A stretch of DNA of 64,000 bases, from contig JAIKZD010000114.1 of the NCBI GenBank assembly GCA_024682555.1, positions 62,001-126,000 on the forward strand. The letters are read 5' to 3'. Positions 1 through 7,929 of this stretch are shown in pieces. The stretch's first letter is position 1. Each line of letters begins with the position of its first letter. The notes under the pieces were generated by a model, which was not told where the DNA came from, searched no databases, and saw only the letters and a program-made list of their open reading frames with translations. Position numbers and translations under genes: made by a program. This DNA comes from Lachnospiraceae bacterium. GTDB taxonomy: Bacteria > Bacillota > Clostridia > Lachnospirales > Lachnospiraceae.

Positions 1-253
1 CTTCCGTAACGTCAACCTTAATGATATCCGCAACACTCTCGGGGATCTCGATCTCAAACAGATCATTTGCGTATCTGTATCCCTCATCCGTGATCTCCAC
101 AGGTTCTTCGCTCTGCTCAGCTGTATCGGAAACGGCGGTCTTATCCTCGGGCCCGTTAAATCCTATGGCAGAATCCGGAGTAGATCCGCAGCCTGCAAGC
201 TGGCAGACGGTAAGTCCCGCAAGCAGTAATAATACCGGCAACTTTTTTTTCAT
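1..253 (-). CDS. Lipoprotein, N-terminal part only (runs off the window)
   Basis: The reading frame begins at an ATG on the minus strand (253) and stays open to the window edge, giving 84 residues. An AGGAGG ribosome site lies about 8 bases upstream. The N-terminus is a lipoprotein signal: MKKK, a hydrophobic stretch, then the lipobox LAGC with the modified Cys at residue 22. After it comes a Ser/Thr/Glu-rich linker of the kind that tethers an extracytoplasmic domain to the membrane. The functional domain is missing, so no role can be given. It may share a transcript with the small ORF at 496-567. Confidence 0.75.
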   Translation of the reverse strand, partial: MKKKLPVLLLLAGLTVCQLAGCGSTPDSAIGFNGPEDKTAVSDTAEQSEEPVEITDEGYRYANDLFEIEIPESVADIIKVDVTE

Positions 254-414
254 ATGTCAATTCCTCCTGTCTTATTATTGATCCATATCATAAATATCTA
301 TATTAATTCCGTGTACATGATCCCTCCGGAACAGATCCCTGATCCCTATATCCTGATACCCGGAGTCTGGCTATATTTTATCCGTTTATTCCGTATTTCG
401 CAAATAAATGATGA

Positions 415-447
415 GCCCCCTGAAAGTCTTATGTCCTTTCAGGGGGC
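415..447 (-). terminator. GC-rich hairpin between the small ORF and the lipoprotein
   Basis: The stretch 415-426 (GCCCCCTGAAAG) pairs perfectly with 436-447 across a 9-base loop. On the minus strand it lies 3' of the 23-codon ORF and 5' of the lipoprotein, and is followed by a loose T-rich run, so it may be an attenuator or terminator. The rest of 254-495 shows no supportable gene. Confidence 0.45.
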
Positions 448-495
448 CCCGCCTTATGAATTTCCGGCTGTTATTTTACGCAAAGGAGAGTATAT

Positions 496-567
496 TCAGT
501 CCCACTTAACCGAATGTGAACATTCCTCATAATACTCTTCGATAAAGGATAATAACTTCTTTAACAT
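496..567 (-). CDS. Small ORF, 23 codons, strong ribosome site
   Basis: An ATG on the minus strand (567) is preceded by AAAGGAGG at good spacing. It encodes a 23-residue peptide starting MLKKLLSFIEEYYEE and ending SVKWD, stop at 496-498. The N-terminal half could form a short amphipathic helix. It sits upstream of the lipoprotein on the same strand, with a strong hairpin in between. It could be a free small protein or a leader peptide controlling the lipoprotein. I do not recognise a family. Support is the ribosome site and position only. Confidence 0.45.
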   Translation of the reverse strand: MLKKLLSFIEEYYEECSHSVKWD

Positions 568-671
568 ATCAACCGCCTCCTTTTGTGATGTGTATTATTA
601 ACAACTGCCTTAAATCCGGATCTTTGGGGATTTCCGAAGGGTCATCCCTCTTTCTGATCTTATGATAGCGC

Positions 672-701
672 TTTACATCTTCCGGGTAAAATACATATAA
701 T
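672..701 (+). promoter_or_regulatory. Putative promoter of the LysR gene
   Basis: TTTACA at 672-677 and TATAAT at 696-701 are separated by 18 bp. Just downstream an imperfect dyad (ATACCTTTTAGGTAT) lies between the promoter and the start codon at 759, and could be an autoregulatory site. Confidence 0.5.
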
Positions 702-758
702 AGAGGGGTAATGATACCTTTTAGGTATGGTAATACAAAAGAGCTTCGGGAGGATATC

Positions 759-1631
759 ATGGAACTGAGACATTTAAGATATTTTCTTACGGTATGCGAA
801 GAAATGAATTTTACAAGGGCTGCGGATAAACTGATGATCGCACAGCCTCCGCTTTCAAGACAGATAAAAGATCTTGAGGAGGAGCTTGGAACCTCTCTGT
901 TTATACGTAACCATCATAAACTTCTGCTTACCGATGAAGGGATCAGGTTCAGGGATTATGCCAACAGGATCGTTACTCTGGCTGACAGATCCGTCGAGGA
1001 CTTAAAAGAGATGCATAAAGGCCTTTTGGGAACGGTCTATATAGCGGAGGTCGAAGGAAAGGCCCCGAGACTTACGGCATCATATATATCCGCTTTTTCC
1101 AAAAAATATCCACACGTCCAGTATAATATCTGGAACGGCAATTCGGATGAGGCGGCACAGAGGGTAAGAAACGGGCTTGCCGATCTTGCGATAATAATGG
1201 AGCCCTTTGATCCCCGGGGGTTTCACAGCATCCCTGTTTATACCGAACCATGGATAGCGATGTTTTCCTCAAAACATCCCCTTGCAGAAACAAAAGGAAA
1301 GACAATACCCTTAAGCAGGCTTGCGGGCTACGAGCTGATCATCCCTTCGAGAGGCTTACGGCTGCAGGAGATAAGTGACTGGTTCTCGCCCCAGGGGATC
1401 ACACCGAAAATAAAGGCAAGGATCTCCAACGCAACCACTGCCTATGAGCTTTGTGAACAGAATGTCGGTGTCGCGATCTATCCCGCAGCCGCAGGTGATA
1501 TGATAAACGATGACAGGGTCTGCATACGGGAGATCACCGATCCGGGCTTCAAGGCCTCATACGTGCTGATATATCCGGATAACCATCCGCTCTCTCCCGT
1601 AGCTGACAAATTCATCGAAGAGATACTCTGA
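759..1631 (+). CDS. LysR-family transcriptional regulator
   Basis: A 290-residue LysR regulator. The N-terminal winged helix-turn-helix is plain: MELRHLRYF, then the recognition segment around TRAADKLMIAQPPLSRQI (residues 17-34) and the LFIRNHHKLLLTDEG wing. The rest is the two-lobed periplasmic-binding-like effector domain. I chose the ATG at 759, which has an AGGAGG-like site (GGGAGG), over an in-frame start at 711 that would add 16 unrelated residues and begin before a sensible leader. The effector is unknown. It is divergent from the small ORF and lipoprotein to its left, the usual arrangement for a LysR target, so those genes are candidates for control. Confidence 0.9.
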   Translation: MELRHLRYFLTVCEEMNFTRAADKLMIAQPPLSRQIKDLEEELGTSLFIRNHHKLLLTDEGIRFRDYANRIVTLADRSVEDLKEMHKGLLGTVYIAEVEGKAPRLTASYISAFSKKYPHVQYNIWNGNSDEAAQRVRNGLADLAIIMEPFDPRGFHSIPVYTEPWIAMFSSKHPLAETKGKTIPLSRLAGYELIIPSRGLRLQEISDWFSPQGITPKIKARISNATTAYELCEQNVGVAIYPAAAGDMINDDRVCIREITDPGFKASYVLIYPDNHPLSPVADKFIEEIL

Positions 1632-1635
1632 AAAA

Positions 1636-1798
1636 TCACCGTCTCCACCACCACAAAAATCCTCTGGCGCCAATGGTATCTATACCCGGTACTTTTTCCA
1701 TGCTTTCGTTAATGGTGATGTTGTTGTCCGGGCAGCCTATATCCGCAAGGAACTGTCTGATGCCGGCATGCTTGTTATAATAGCGGTTGCCGTTTGAA
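1636..1798 (-). pseudogene. Possible C-terminal gene remnant
   Basis: About 50 residues in one minus-strand frame look protein-like (NRYYNKHAGIRQFLADIG ... GARGFLWWWRR) but have no start of their own. The upstream side is cut off by the palindromic repeat at 1799-1861, and the stop is just downstream of the LysR gene. I read it as the tail of a gene broken by the repeat or by deletion. It is short and could be chance. Confidence 0.25.
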
Positions 1799-1861
1799 TG
1801 AGACAGGGGGACGGTTCTTTTGTCTTGTCTCAACAAGACAAAAGAACCGTCCCCCTGTCTG
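1799..1861. repeat. Perfect palindrome, variant of the GGGACGGTTC repeat
   Basis: Arms 1801-1828 and 1833-1860 are perfect 28-bp inverted repeats around a CTCA loop. The core GGGGACGGTTCTTTTG is a variant of the repeat found at 6689, 7600, 47249, 49681 and 50864. It lies immediately 3' of the large surface-protein gene, where the hairpin could end transcription. Confidence 0.85.
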
Positions 1862-1866
1862 TGCAT

Positions 1867-4800
1867 TTACTGTACCGTTACGGTGTACTGAACGACTATC
1901 TTCCCGGTAGCATCGGCGGCATAGATCGTTACGTCGGCACCTGAATGAGCGTTCCGATTTATTGTTACCTTACCGCTTTTATTTACGGTTGCCATAGAGG
2001 TGTCAGAGCTTCTGTAGGATACACTGAGGTCGGTGTATTTCCTGTAAAGGTTATAGGCTGCCTTTGTATCCCCGGTATCTTCCGCTCCGTTTATGCTAAA
2101 TACCGGCGTCAGGGTAAGGCTTGTATTTTTCTTCATCGTGCCGTTATATTTTCCTGGCTGTCCCTCTATAGGTACTACACCGTTAAGCCCTGTTATGCTG
2201 TTTGCAGCGACACTCTTAAGAGCAAGTGCCGTTACCTGACCTCTTATCGTTACTGTACAGGTGACCTTCTTATTCGAGCCGTCCGTAGTAATGCCTGTAA
2301 GCGTTGTCACACCCGGATTGACCGCCTTGACCGCAAGATACTGTCCCCTTCGGGTCACTACAGGTTCTCCTGTTTCTCCGTTCTTTCCGTTCGAATTCGC
2401 ATTCTTATAATCAGCCTCATCCATACCCTGCAGTGTCTGTCCCGGGTTAAGAGCCGCGATTTTTATATTTGTGTTATCCGTTGTAAAACTGATAGAAGGA
2501 TCGGTCACATTCGCAGGAAGGACTTCCACTATCCTGATCTTTCCGTACTGACTTCCCTCCAGTGTGCCTATACTGAGCTTACTCTTGTCGATCTTAACAG
2601 CTGTGGCAGGAGCATATACATTGAATCTGGCCGATACGGAAGGCGCATCTCCCTCTGCTCTTTCATCCGCTGATGCTGCGGTGATGGTCACCATCCCCGG
2701 ACTTATGGCCTTTACGATACCCGTCTTTGAGACTGTGGCCACGGAACTGTCAGTACTTGTCCAGTTAAGCACCGTTGATACTGCCTGACCCGGTCCCGAT
2801 AAGGTATACTTTGTCGTTAACTTATAGCTCTTTCCTGTTGCCAGCTTAATACTATCCTGCCCTTGTGTGGGTCCGTTTGTAAATTCTATGTCCGTAATGC
2901 CCGGCTTTACCGTAACGGTGCAGGCTGCAGAGAAAGGAACATCCTCTCCCTTTCTGTTCTTTACCGTTCCCACGGTAGTTGCGATGATATTAACTTTGCC
3001 GGGAGTTTTGGCAGTGACTTTTCCGAACCGGTCAACTACAGCTACTTCTTCATTTTCGCTGCTCCATATAATGCCATCCGGTCCATCGGGATTAACGGGA
3101 TTAAGCGAAGCCGTCAGATCAGCCGTATTCCCTTCCCCGATCGCAAGGGCTGACTTTGATATCTTTATCCCCTTAAGCGGATTGGCCGCCTTAACCGATA
3201 CCTTGCAGGTAAGTATGTTTTCATAACCGTTGTAGGCTCTGACCGTGGCATATACGGGGATATTGCTTATGTTACCTGCATTTTTATCCTTTACCGTCAC
3301 GCACCCATCCGCAGATACCACAAGACAGTTCTTATACTTCACGGCAGGATCCACACTCCATTCAACAGAAGGCTGATTTCCGGGGACAGTACCCGTTGCC
3401 CTCTTTCCTTCTATGGCGGAATTGATGTTTACGGAAAGCTGTAAGCTGTTCCCGTTATCTGCCGTGCTTACGACGCCTGATGACATATTTAAGGCAGCAT
3501 TCTTTACGGGCACATATACAAAGATTTCCTCTTCCGCGCTCTTTTCAGGATTGGCAATGCTTGTTGCCGTAACTCTTACTTTGCCTTCGGAAAGACCTGA
3601 AAGTACGCCCTTTGCGGATACGCTTGCTACAAAAGGCTTATCGACTGTCCATATCAGATCGGTGTTCTTCGGAACAGCATTATTGCTGCCGTCTCCCCAC
3701 TTAACATTCATCTGAAGGGTCTTTCCTGCCGCAAGATCTGCTGCATTATTCTTTCCGAAAATCTCAAAACCAGGAACCGCTGTACCCACGGTGATCGTGC
3801 AGTTTGCCTCCTTGCCGCTTCCGTCCGTTGCATAGGCCGTTACAGTCGCACTTCCCGCATCAACTCCTGTAACTGTGGCACTTAATGTATCTCCTGAGAC
3901 ATCAATCGTTACCTTATCATTGTTTACTTTCCATTCAAGGGTCTGTACTCCTGTAAACGGAAGTACCCGGGCATTCAGGATGACTGTCTCGCCAGTGCCC
4001 ATGGAGTATTTTTTCTTATCAAGGGTAAGAGCCGTTACGGCTTCTGTAACGTTGACAGTACATTCGGCCTTGGAAAAGACCTCGCTTCCTCCGATCTTTT
4101 CCTCGCTGGTTGCCGTAATAACCGCAATCCCGGCGCTCTTTGCTGTCACTTTGCCGTCCTGAGCCACCATAGCAATATCGGGATTGGAGCTTTCCCATAG
4201 TACCTTATTGTTGGCAACATCACCTGCAAACATCTGTACAAGGGTAAAGCTCTTATCCACCAGCAGAGTCCTGGCTGTCCTTACTTCATAGTTCCTTCCG
4301 ACCTTTTCATAAAGGGAAAGGACATCCCGGATAATGTTTATGGTGACGGGAAGATCCTCATAGTTGGTGCTTGAAACAGTTGCCGTTATCCTGCCGGTCT
4401 TCCTGCCTTCCTGTGAGGAAAGGGTGTAGGAAATACCGCTTCCTTTGGCAGATGGCTCCCTGCTGTAGGAAACAGCACCTTCTTTCTTAACATTACTTAT
4501 GGTAACTTTTCCGCAGTCGGGAGGTAAAAACCTGTTAAGATCCGCACTGTCGGAAACACTTTCGGAGCAAAGGTATGTTTTTGAAATATTCGAAGCAGTG
4601 CCTTTAATATCATCAGACAATGATGCCTTGGCGATATCTGCCGTCACGCCTGTCGGCTGAATAAGCTTATAATTGCCGGCATCTGTGCCTTTTAGCCTAA
4701 GCCATGAAACAGCGACGGGCTTTCCTGCTCCTGCGCCGGGATCTTTGATCGTTCCTGTCATTCCGGCAGTATCAAGTTCTGCCACATCCCCTGTAAGAAC

Positions 4801-6516
4801 ACCGTTCAGCGATCCTCCCGTAAGATTTACCGTTTTGTTGCCCTGTTCATATGCCCTGCCTTCAGCCGTTATGTTTGCGGTCACTTCTTTTGGGCTGATC
4901 GTCACGCACACGTCCTTTGCCGCCTCAAAGAAAAGATCTGTTTCTGCCGCCGTGACAGTGACATAAGCTTTGCCGTCTGCGGGAACCTGCTTGATCGTCA
5001 GGGCACCGGTAGAAGCATCTACTTCAATATAGTCCTCACTGCCGGTCTTTACGGCGTAGCTGATCGTGCCGTTGCCATCGGTAGCTGCACTGACGCTTTT
5101 GCCTGTGTCACCGTAGGTTACCGTCACATCGTCTGCCGAAATGGTCTGAGATCTTATTGCATTTGGAACCATGATTTCTATTCTTTCACTTGAGGTCGGC
5201 GTTCCAGAAACCTCGACCATCGTATCACTTATCCTGGCAACGGTTATTCCGTTTGTTGTTTTGTAATAATCGCTTGTTTCAGGAAATTTAGCTGCTTCGT
5301 ATGCCGTAAAGGTGACGGTTTCGATAGCATTACGCGAATTGCCTACATCGAAATAATTCTGAACCATACTGCCACCGCTTCTTGTTGTATATATAGCGCC
5401 GGATATATTAACAGATGAGAAGATTACGGATGACAGATCAAGGTTTAAAGCGGGGCGGACGCCGAGCGGGTATGCTACAGGGTAGTCCGCACCGCGATAC
5501 TGTCCGGAGATGCCGTTCACGATCTTTACAGTGCTTTTATGAACATCTAAGGGCGAGCGCAGCCACCACAGTGCAGTATTTACTGTATCCGGTAACATTC
5601 TTATTGGTAATTTTAAAACATTAGTCGGTAAAGCTCCGGCTTCCTCCTCACTTAAAAGGTAAATCTTTACATCCGTGACTGTATCATAGATATCGACTAA
5701 ACCACCATGGATTGATTCGGGTACTCTCATCACGAAAGTTCTTAAATATTCAACTGTTTTGATCGCATCCGCCACGTCTGCAAAGGAACCGCCTTCGGCA
5801 GTCAGCTTATCCAGCTCCTTTTTTATCGCAGACAGACTGTAGCTGTATCCTTCGTCATCGAATTTGCTCATAAAAAGCGGAACCCCTGCAAGCAGCGTGA
5901 CACTCCCGGTATTCCCTTCCATGGACTCATCCTTTATGATGTACCATGGTAATCCATTGAAAGTCACCATCAATTTTGGCAGTTCATTGACGTCTATTGT
6001 ATTGTTAGGAAAAGTATTTACATCATAATAAGCATAAGCGTGCACTAATCTCTCTTCCGGAATCTCCAATCCCAAGAGTTCCTCATCTTCGACCTCTTCC
6101 TGTATTTCTTCCTCTTCCTTATCCGCGGTCAGTTCATCATAGGATACCGTATTATCGGATACTTCTTCCTGTAACTCTTCCTCTTCCTCAATCAGATCAT
6201 CACCGGAAACAGTATCATCGAATACTTCTTCCGTGCTTCCGTCGGAAACCGGCTCCACGATCTCCGTTACATCTTCGGTATCCTTCATTTCATCAGCCCC
6301 GATCAGGTCATCATCGGATACCGTATCATCTGAGATCGTATCATCGAATACTTCCTCCGCACTTCCATCGGAAACCGGCTCCACAGTCTCCGTCGCTTCT
6401 TTGGTATCCTTAACTTCCTCATCCGCTGATACCGTCACGGGGAGTGAACTTATCAGAAGTAACACCGATAATCCTGCCACTGTTATACCCTTCATTAGTC
6501 TCTTGTATTTTTTCAT
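1867..6516 (-). CDS. Large secreted multi-domain Ig-like surface protein
   Basis: A 1549-residue exported protein. Residues 1-31 are a Sec signal peptide ending in VSADE. Residues 32-155 are strongly acidic and contain an imperfect duplication: a segment with VEPVSDGSAEEVFDDT near 46-60 recurs near 87-101. Around 317-360 is WWLRSP followed by GVRPALNL, the pattern I associate with DUF6273-type domains. Around 550-640 is a module resembling the MBG/YDG type (KEVTANITAEGRAYEQ ... KGTDAGNYKL). The rest is a series of bacterial Ig-like group 2 modules, each with a SSNPDIA/SSENEEVAVV core and a GKVTAK...G..TITA strand. No LPxTG sorting motif or C-terminal anchor is seen, so attachment is unclear. 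Likely an adhesin or wall-associated protein. It is divergent from the MerR gene at 6748, and its promoter looks MerR-controlled. Confidence 0.85.
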   Translation of the reverse strand: MKKYKRLMKGITVAGLSVLLLISSLPVTVSADEEVKDTKEATETVEPVSDGSAEEVFDDTISDDTVSDDDLIGADEMKDTEDVTEIVEPVSDGSTEEVFDDTVSGDDLIEEEEELQEEVSDNTVSYDELTADKEEEEIQEEVEDEELLGLEIPEERLVHAYAYYDVNTFPNNTIDVNELPKLMVTFNGLPWYIIKDESMEGNTGSVTLLAGVPLFMSKFDDEGYSYSLSAIKKELDKLTAEGGSFADVADAIKTVEYLRTFVMRVPESIHGGLVDIYDTVTDVKIYLLSEEEAGALPTNVLKLPIRMLPDTVNTALWWLRSPLDVHKSTVKIVNGISGQYRGADYPVAYPLGVRPALNLDLSSVIFSSVNISGAIYTTRSGGSMVQNYFDVGNSRNAIETVTFTAYEAAKFPETSDYYKTTNGITVARISDTMVEVSGTPTSSERIEIMVPNAIRSQTISADDVTVTYGDTGKSVSAATDGNGTISYAVKTGSEDYIEVDASTGALTIKQVPADGKAYVTVTAAETDLFFEAAKDVCVTISPKEVTANITAEGRAYEQGNKTVNLTGGSLNGVLTGDVAELDTAGMTGTIKDPGAGAGKPVAVSWLRLKGTDAGNYKLIQPTGVTADIAKASLSDDIKGTASNISKTYLCSESVSDSADLNRFLPPDCGKVTISNVKKEGAVSYSREPSAKGSGISYTLSSQEGRKTGRITATVSSTNYEDLPVTINIIRDVLSLYEKVGRNYEVRTARTLLVDKSFTLVQMFAGDVANNKVLWESSNPDIAMVAQDGKVTAKSAGIAVITATSEEKIGGSEVFSKAECTVNVTEAVTALTLDKKKYSMGTGETVILNARVLPFTGVQTLEWKVNNDKVTIDVSGDTLSATVTGVDAGSATVTAYATDGSGKEANCTITVGTAVPGFEIFGKNNAADLAAGKTLQMNVKWGDGSNNAVPKNTDLIWTVDKPFVASVSAKGVLSGLSEGKVRVTATSIANPEKSAEEEIFVYVPVKNAALNMSSGVVSTADNGNSLQLSVNINSAIEGKRATGTVPGNQPSVEWSVDPAVKYKNCLVVSADGCVTVKDKNAGNISNIPVYATVRAYNGYENILTCKVSVKAANPLKGIKISKSALAIGEGNTADLTASLNPVNPDGPDGIIWSSENEEVAVVDRFGKVTAKTPGKVNIIATTVGTVKNRKGEDVPFSAACTVTVKPGITDIEFTNGPTQGQDSIKLATGKSYKLTTKYTLSGPGQAVSTVLNWTSTDSSVATVSKTGIVKAISPGMVTITAASADERAEGDAPSVSARFNVYAPATAVKIDKSKLSIGTLEGSQYGKIRIVEVLPANVTDPSISFTTDNTNIKIAALNPGQTLQGMDEADYKNANSNGKNGETGEPVVTRRGQYLAVKAVNPGVTTLTGITTDGSNKKVTCTVTIRGQVTALALKSVAANSITGLNGVVPIEGQPGKYNGTMKKNTSLTLTPVFSINGAEDTGDTKAAYNLYRKYTDLSVSYRSSDTSMATVNKSGKVTINRNAHSGADVTIYAADATGKIVVQYTVTVQ

Positions 6517-6616
6517 TTTTTTCTCCTTGCTTTCGGGTTTTAATTACTTATCTTTTTAACGAAAATGATTGCCATTAGACTTAATCCGGCAGTTGATTGC
6601 GTTTACGAACATAACG

Positions 6617-6645
6617 TTGCAAAATTAGTATAGTTTTCCTATAAT
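6617..6645 (+). promoter_or_regulatory. Putative promoter of the MerR-family gene
   Basis: TTGCAA at 6617-6622 and TATAAT at 6640-6645 with a 17-bp spacer point toward the regulator gene at 6748. The dyad ACCTTAAGGT at 6661-6670 would lie just past its start site. Confidence 0.5.
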
Positions 6646-6648
6646 AAA

Positions 6649-6679
6649 AGTATAAATCGTACCTTAAGGTTCAAGTCAA
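6649..6679 (-). promoter_or_regulatory. MerR-type promoter/operator for the surface protein
   Basis: On the minus strand TTGACT (6679-6674) and TATACT (6654-6649) are separated by 19 bp, two bases more than usual. The spacer contains the perfect dyad ACCTTAAGGT (6661-6670). An overlong spacer with a central dyad is the hallmark of promoters untwisted by MerR-family activators. Transcription would begin near 6642, giving a leader of about 125 bases to the surface-protein start at 6516. Confidence 0.6.
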
Positions 6680-6688
6680 CACTTTTTT

Positions 6689-6717
6689 TGAGACTTGGGG
6701 ACGGTTCCTAAATCTCA
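6689..6717 (+). repeat. Single 29-bp repeat unit, left of the MerR gene
   Basis: TGAGA-(19 bp containing GGGGACGGTTCCT)-TCTCA. This is one half of the 64-bp palindromic repeats found elsewhere in the window. A second single unit in the same orientation lies at 7600-7628, so the MerR gene is bracketed by direct copies. Confidence 0.8.
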
Positions 6718-6747
6718 ATATTAAGGAAGTTTTGAAAGAGGAATGGT

Positions 6748-7602
6748 ATGAGTCATAATTACAGAACTTCATACGAGCAATGGGACAAAATAAATGAAGA
6801 CGGGCCGAATACCCTATATAAAATCGGGGAAATGACAAAGATCTGCGATGTGACCAGAAAAGCGCTACTGGTTTATGAAGAGGCAGGCATATTATCACCT
6901 GTCATCAAAAATGAACAAAGCGGATTCCGATATTACACTCTGGAGGATATCAGGAAAATTAATTCCCTAAAGACACTGCAGAGTCTGGGTTTATCACTCA
7001 AAGAAATCAACGAATACTTTAACGACTCTTCAAAAATCGACATCTATATCAAAAGATTCGAAACTCTCCGCAATCAGCTTGATGACAGGATAAGCGAATT
7101 AGAGCAGCGTAAACTCAGCAGTAAGAAAAGCTCTGCATTTAAAATAGAAATTACGGTGCTGCCAAAACAGGTATTCTATGCCGGCAAAGCCCAAAGCAGC
7201 AGTATTTCCGAAATTGCCGATGAGTTCCGAAGGACATTCATTCAAGCCGTCAGTACAAATGAGAGTCATGTGAATAATACCGACAAGCCTTCCATTATGT
7301 CATTGCTTCTTGAAAGGAGCCGTGCGGGATATACATTTTTAAATCTGGTGGCCATGAATGACGATTATGACGGACCGAATCGATATGTCCTGGAAGAGAC
7401 TGCTGCTGTGGGCTTAGCATTTCGCGGCCCATATGAAAAAATGCCGATACCCATGAAAAAATTAGAGAACTATATTAAAGAAAACCATTTAACTGTAACG
7501 GGACCACTGCGTTTTATCTGGCTGGAAGGGCCCACCGCTCTCGGTAATCAACCTGAAAGATTTCTGACCAAAATACTATATCCGGTTAAGAATGAATTTT
7601 GA
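6748..7602 (+). CDS. MerR/BmrR-family regulator with GyrI-like effector domain
   Basis: A 284-residue regulator. Residues about 23-95 form the MerR winged helix (LYKIGEMTKICDVTRKALLVYEEAGIL ... GFRYYTLEDI), followed by a dimerising coiled coil (about 98-122). Residues about 130-284 resemble the GyrI-like/BmrR ligand-binding fold, with the conserved GPYEKMP and WLEGP segments. Proteins of this build sense amphipathic drugs or lipophilic cations. The start has GAAAGAGG upstream. The N-terminus is about 20 residues longer than usual. The stop codon TGA is the first three bases of the repeat unit at 7600. It is divergent from the large surface protein, whose promoter carries a MerR-like operator, so that gene is the likely target. 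Confidence 0.85.
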   Translation: MSHNYRTSYEQWDKINEDGPNTLYKIGEMTKICDVTRKALLVYEEAGILSPVIKNEQSGFRYYTLEDIRKINSLKTLQSLGLSLKEINEYFNDSSKIDIYIKRFETLRNQLDDRISELEQRKLSSKKSSAFKIEITVLPKQVFYAGKAQSSSISEIADEFRRTFIQAVSTNESHVNNTDKPSIMSLLLERSRAGYTFLNLVAMNDDYDGPNRYVLEETAAVGLAFRGPYEKMPIPMKKLENYIKENHLTVTGPLRFIWLEGPTALGNQPERFLTKILYPVKNEF

Positions 7603-7628
7603 GACTGGGGGACGGTTCCTGAATCTCA
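7600..7628 (+). repeat. Single 29-bp repeat unit, right of the MerR gene
   Basis: TGAGA ... GGGGGACGGTTCCT ... TCTCA, same length and orientation as the unit at 6689-6717. Its first bases supply the stop codon of the MerR gene. Confidence 0.8.
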
Positions 7629-7632
7629 AAAT

Positions 7633-7671
7633 TAAGAAAGAAGGGAACCTTTTCCGGATACCCTTCTTCTT
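7633..7671 (-). terminator. Intrinsic terminator of tRNA-Pro
   Basis: On the minus strand AAGAAGGG pairs with CCCTTCTT across a long loop, followed by a T-rich run (TTCTTAATTTTG). It lies directly 3' of the tRNA. Confidence 0.65.
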
Positions 7672-7673
7672 AG

Positions 7674-7747
<74 letters not shown>

Positions 7748-7766
7748 TTTTTCTTTATTCTATTGT

Positions 7767-7794
7767 ATTATATTTGTTTGCGCCTCCGGCGCAA
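7767..7794 (-). promoter_or_regulatory. Putative promoter of tRNA-Pro
   Basis: On the minus strand TATAAT (7772-7767) follows TTGCGC (7794-7789) by 16 bp. The -35 element lies within the hairpin TTGCGCCGGAGGCGCAA at the end of the broken tRNA copy. Confidence 0.5.
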
Positions 7795-7885
7795 GTCCCG
7801 AACGGTCTCCGCTTCGCTCCGGTCGGCTCAAAGCCGAGATCCGCCGGATCTCGTGAGCCGCTCTGCCAAACTGAGCCACACGCCG
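7778..7885 (-). pseudogene. Broken tRNA-Pro copy interrupted by hairpin-rich sequence
   Basis: Read on the minus strand from 7885, the first 26 bases match the 5' part of the intact tRNA-Pro except for one base (acceptor, D arm: CGGCGTG ... GGCTCAGTTTGGCAGAGC). Then about 60 bases of unrelated, GC-rich, self-complementary sequence follow (hairpins CGAGATCC/GGATCTCG and CGGCT/AGCCG). The anticodon-loop sequence TTCGGGAC then reappears, followed by a hairpin TTGCGCC/GGCGCAA instead of the T arm. It cannot fold as a tRNA. Either a duplicated gene was split by a small repeat element or the structured element carries a tRNA fragment. Confidence 0.65.
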
Positions 7886-7929
7886 TTAACCTAAAAAATT
7901 ATAGCACGGGGGTTCTGCATTGTCCAATG

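Noticed and set aside
569-760. 63-codon minus-strand frame overlapping the LysR start
   Set aside because: It overlaps the LysR promoter and start, has no ribosome site, and competes with a better-supported small ORF at 496-567.
1945-2673. Long plus-strand open frame (242 codons) within the surface-protein gene
   Set aside because: It is antisense to a clearly coding Ig-like repeat region, is rich in Arg, Tyr and Cys, has no ribosome site, and shows no domain.
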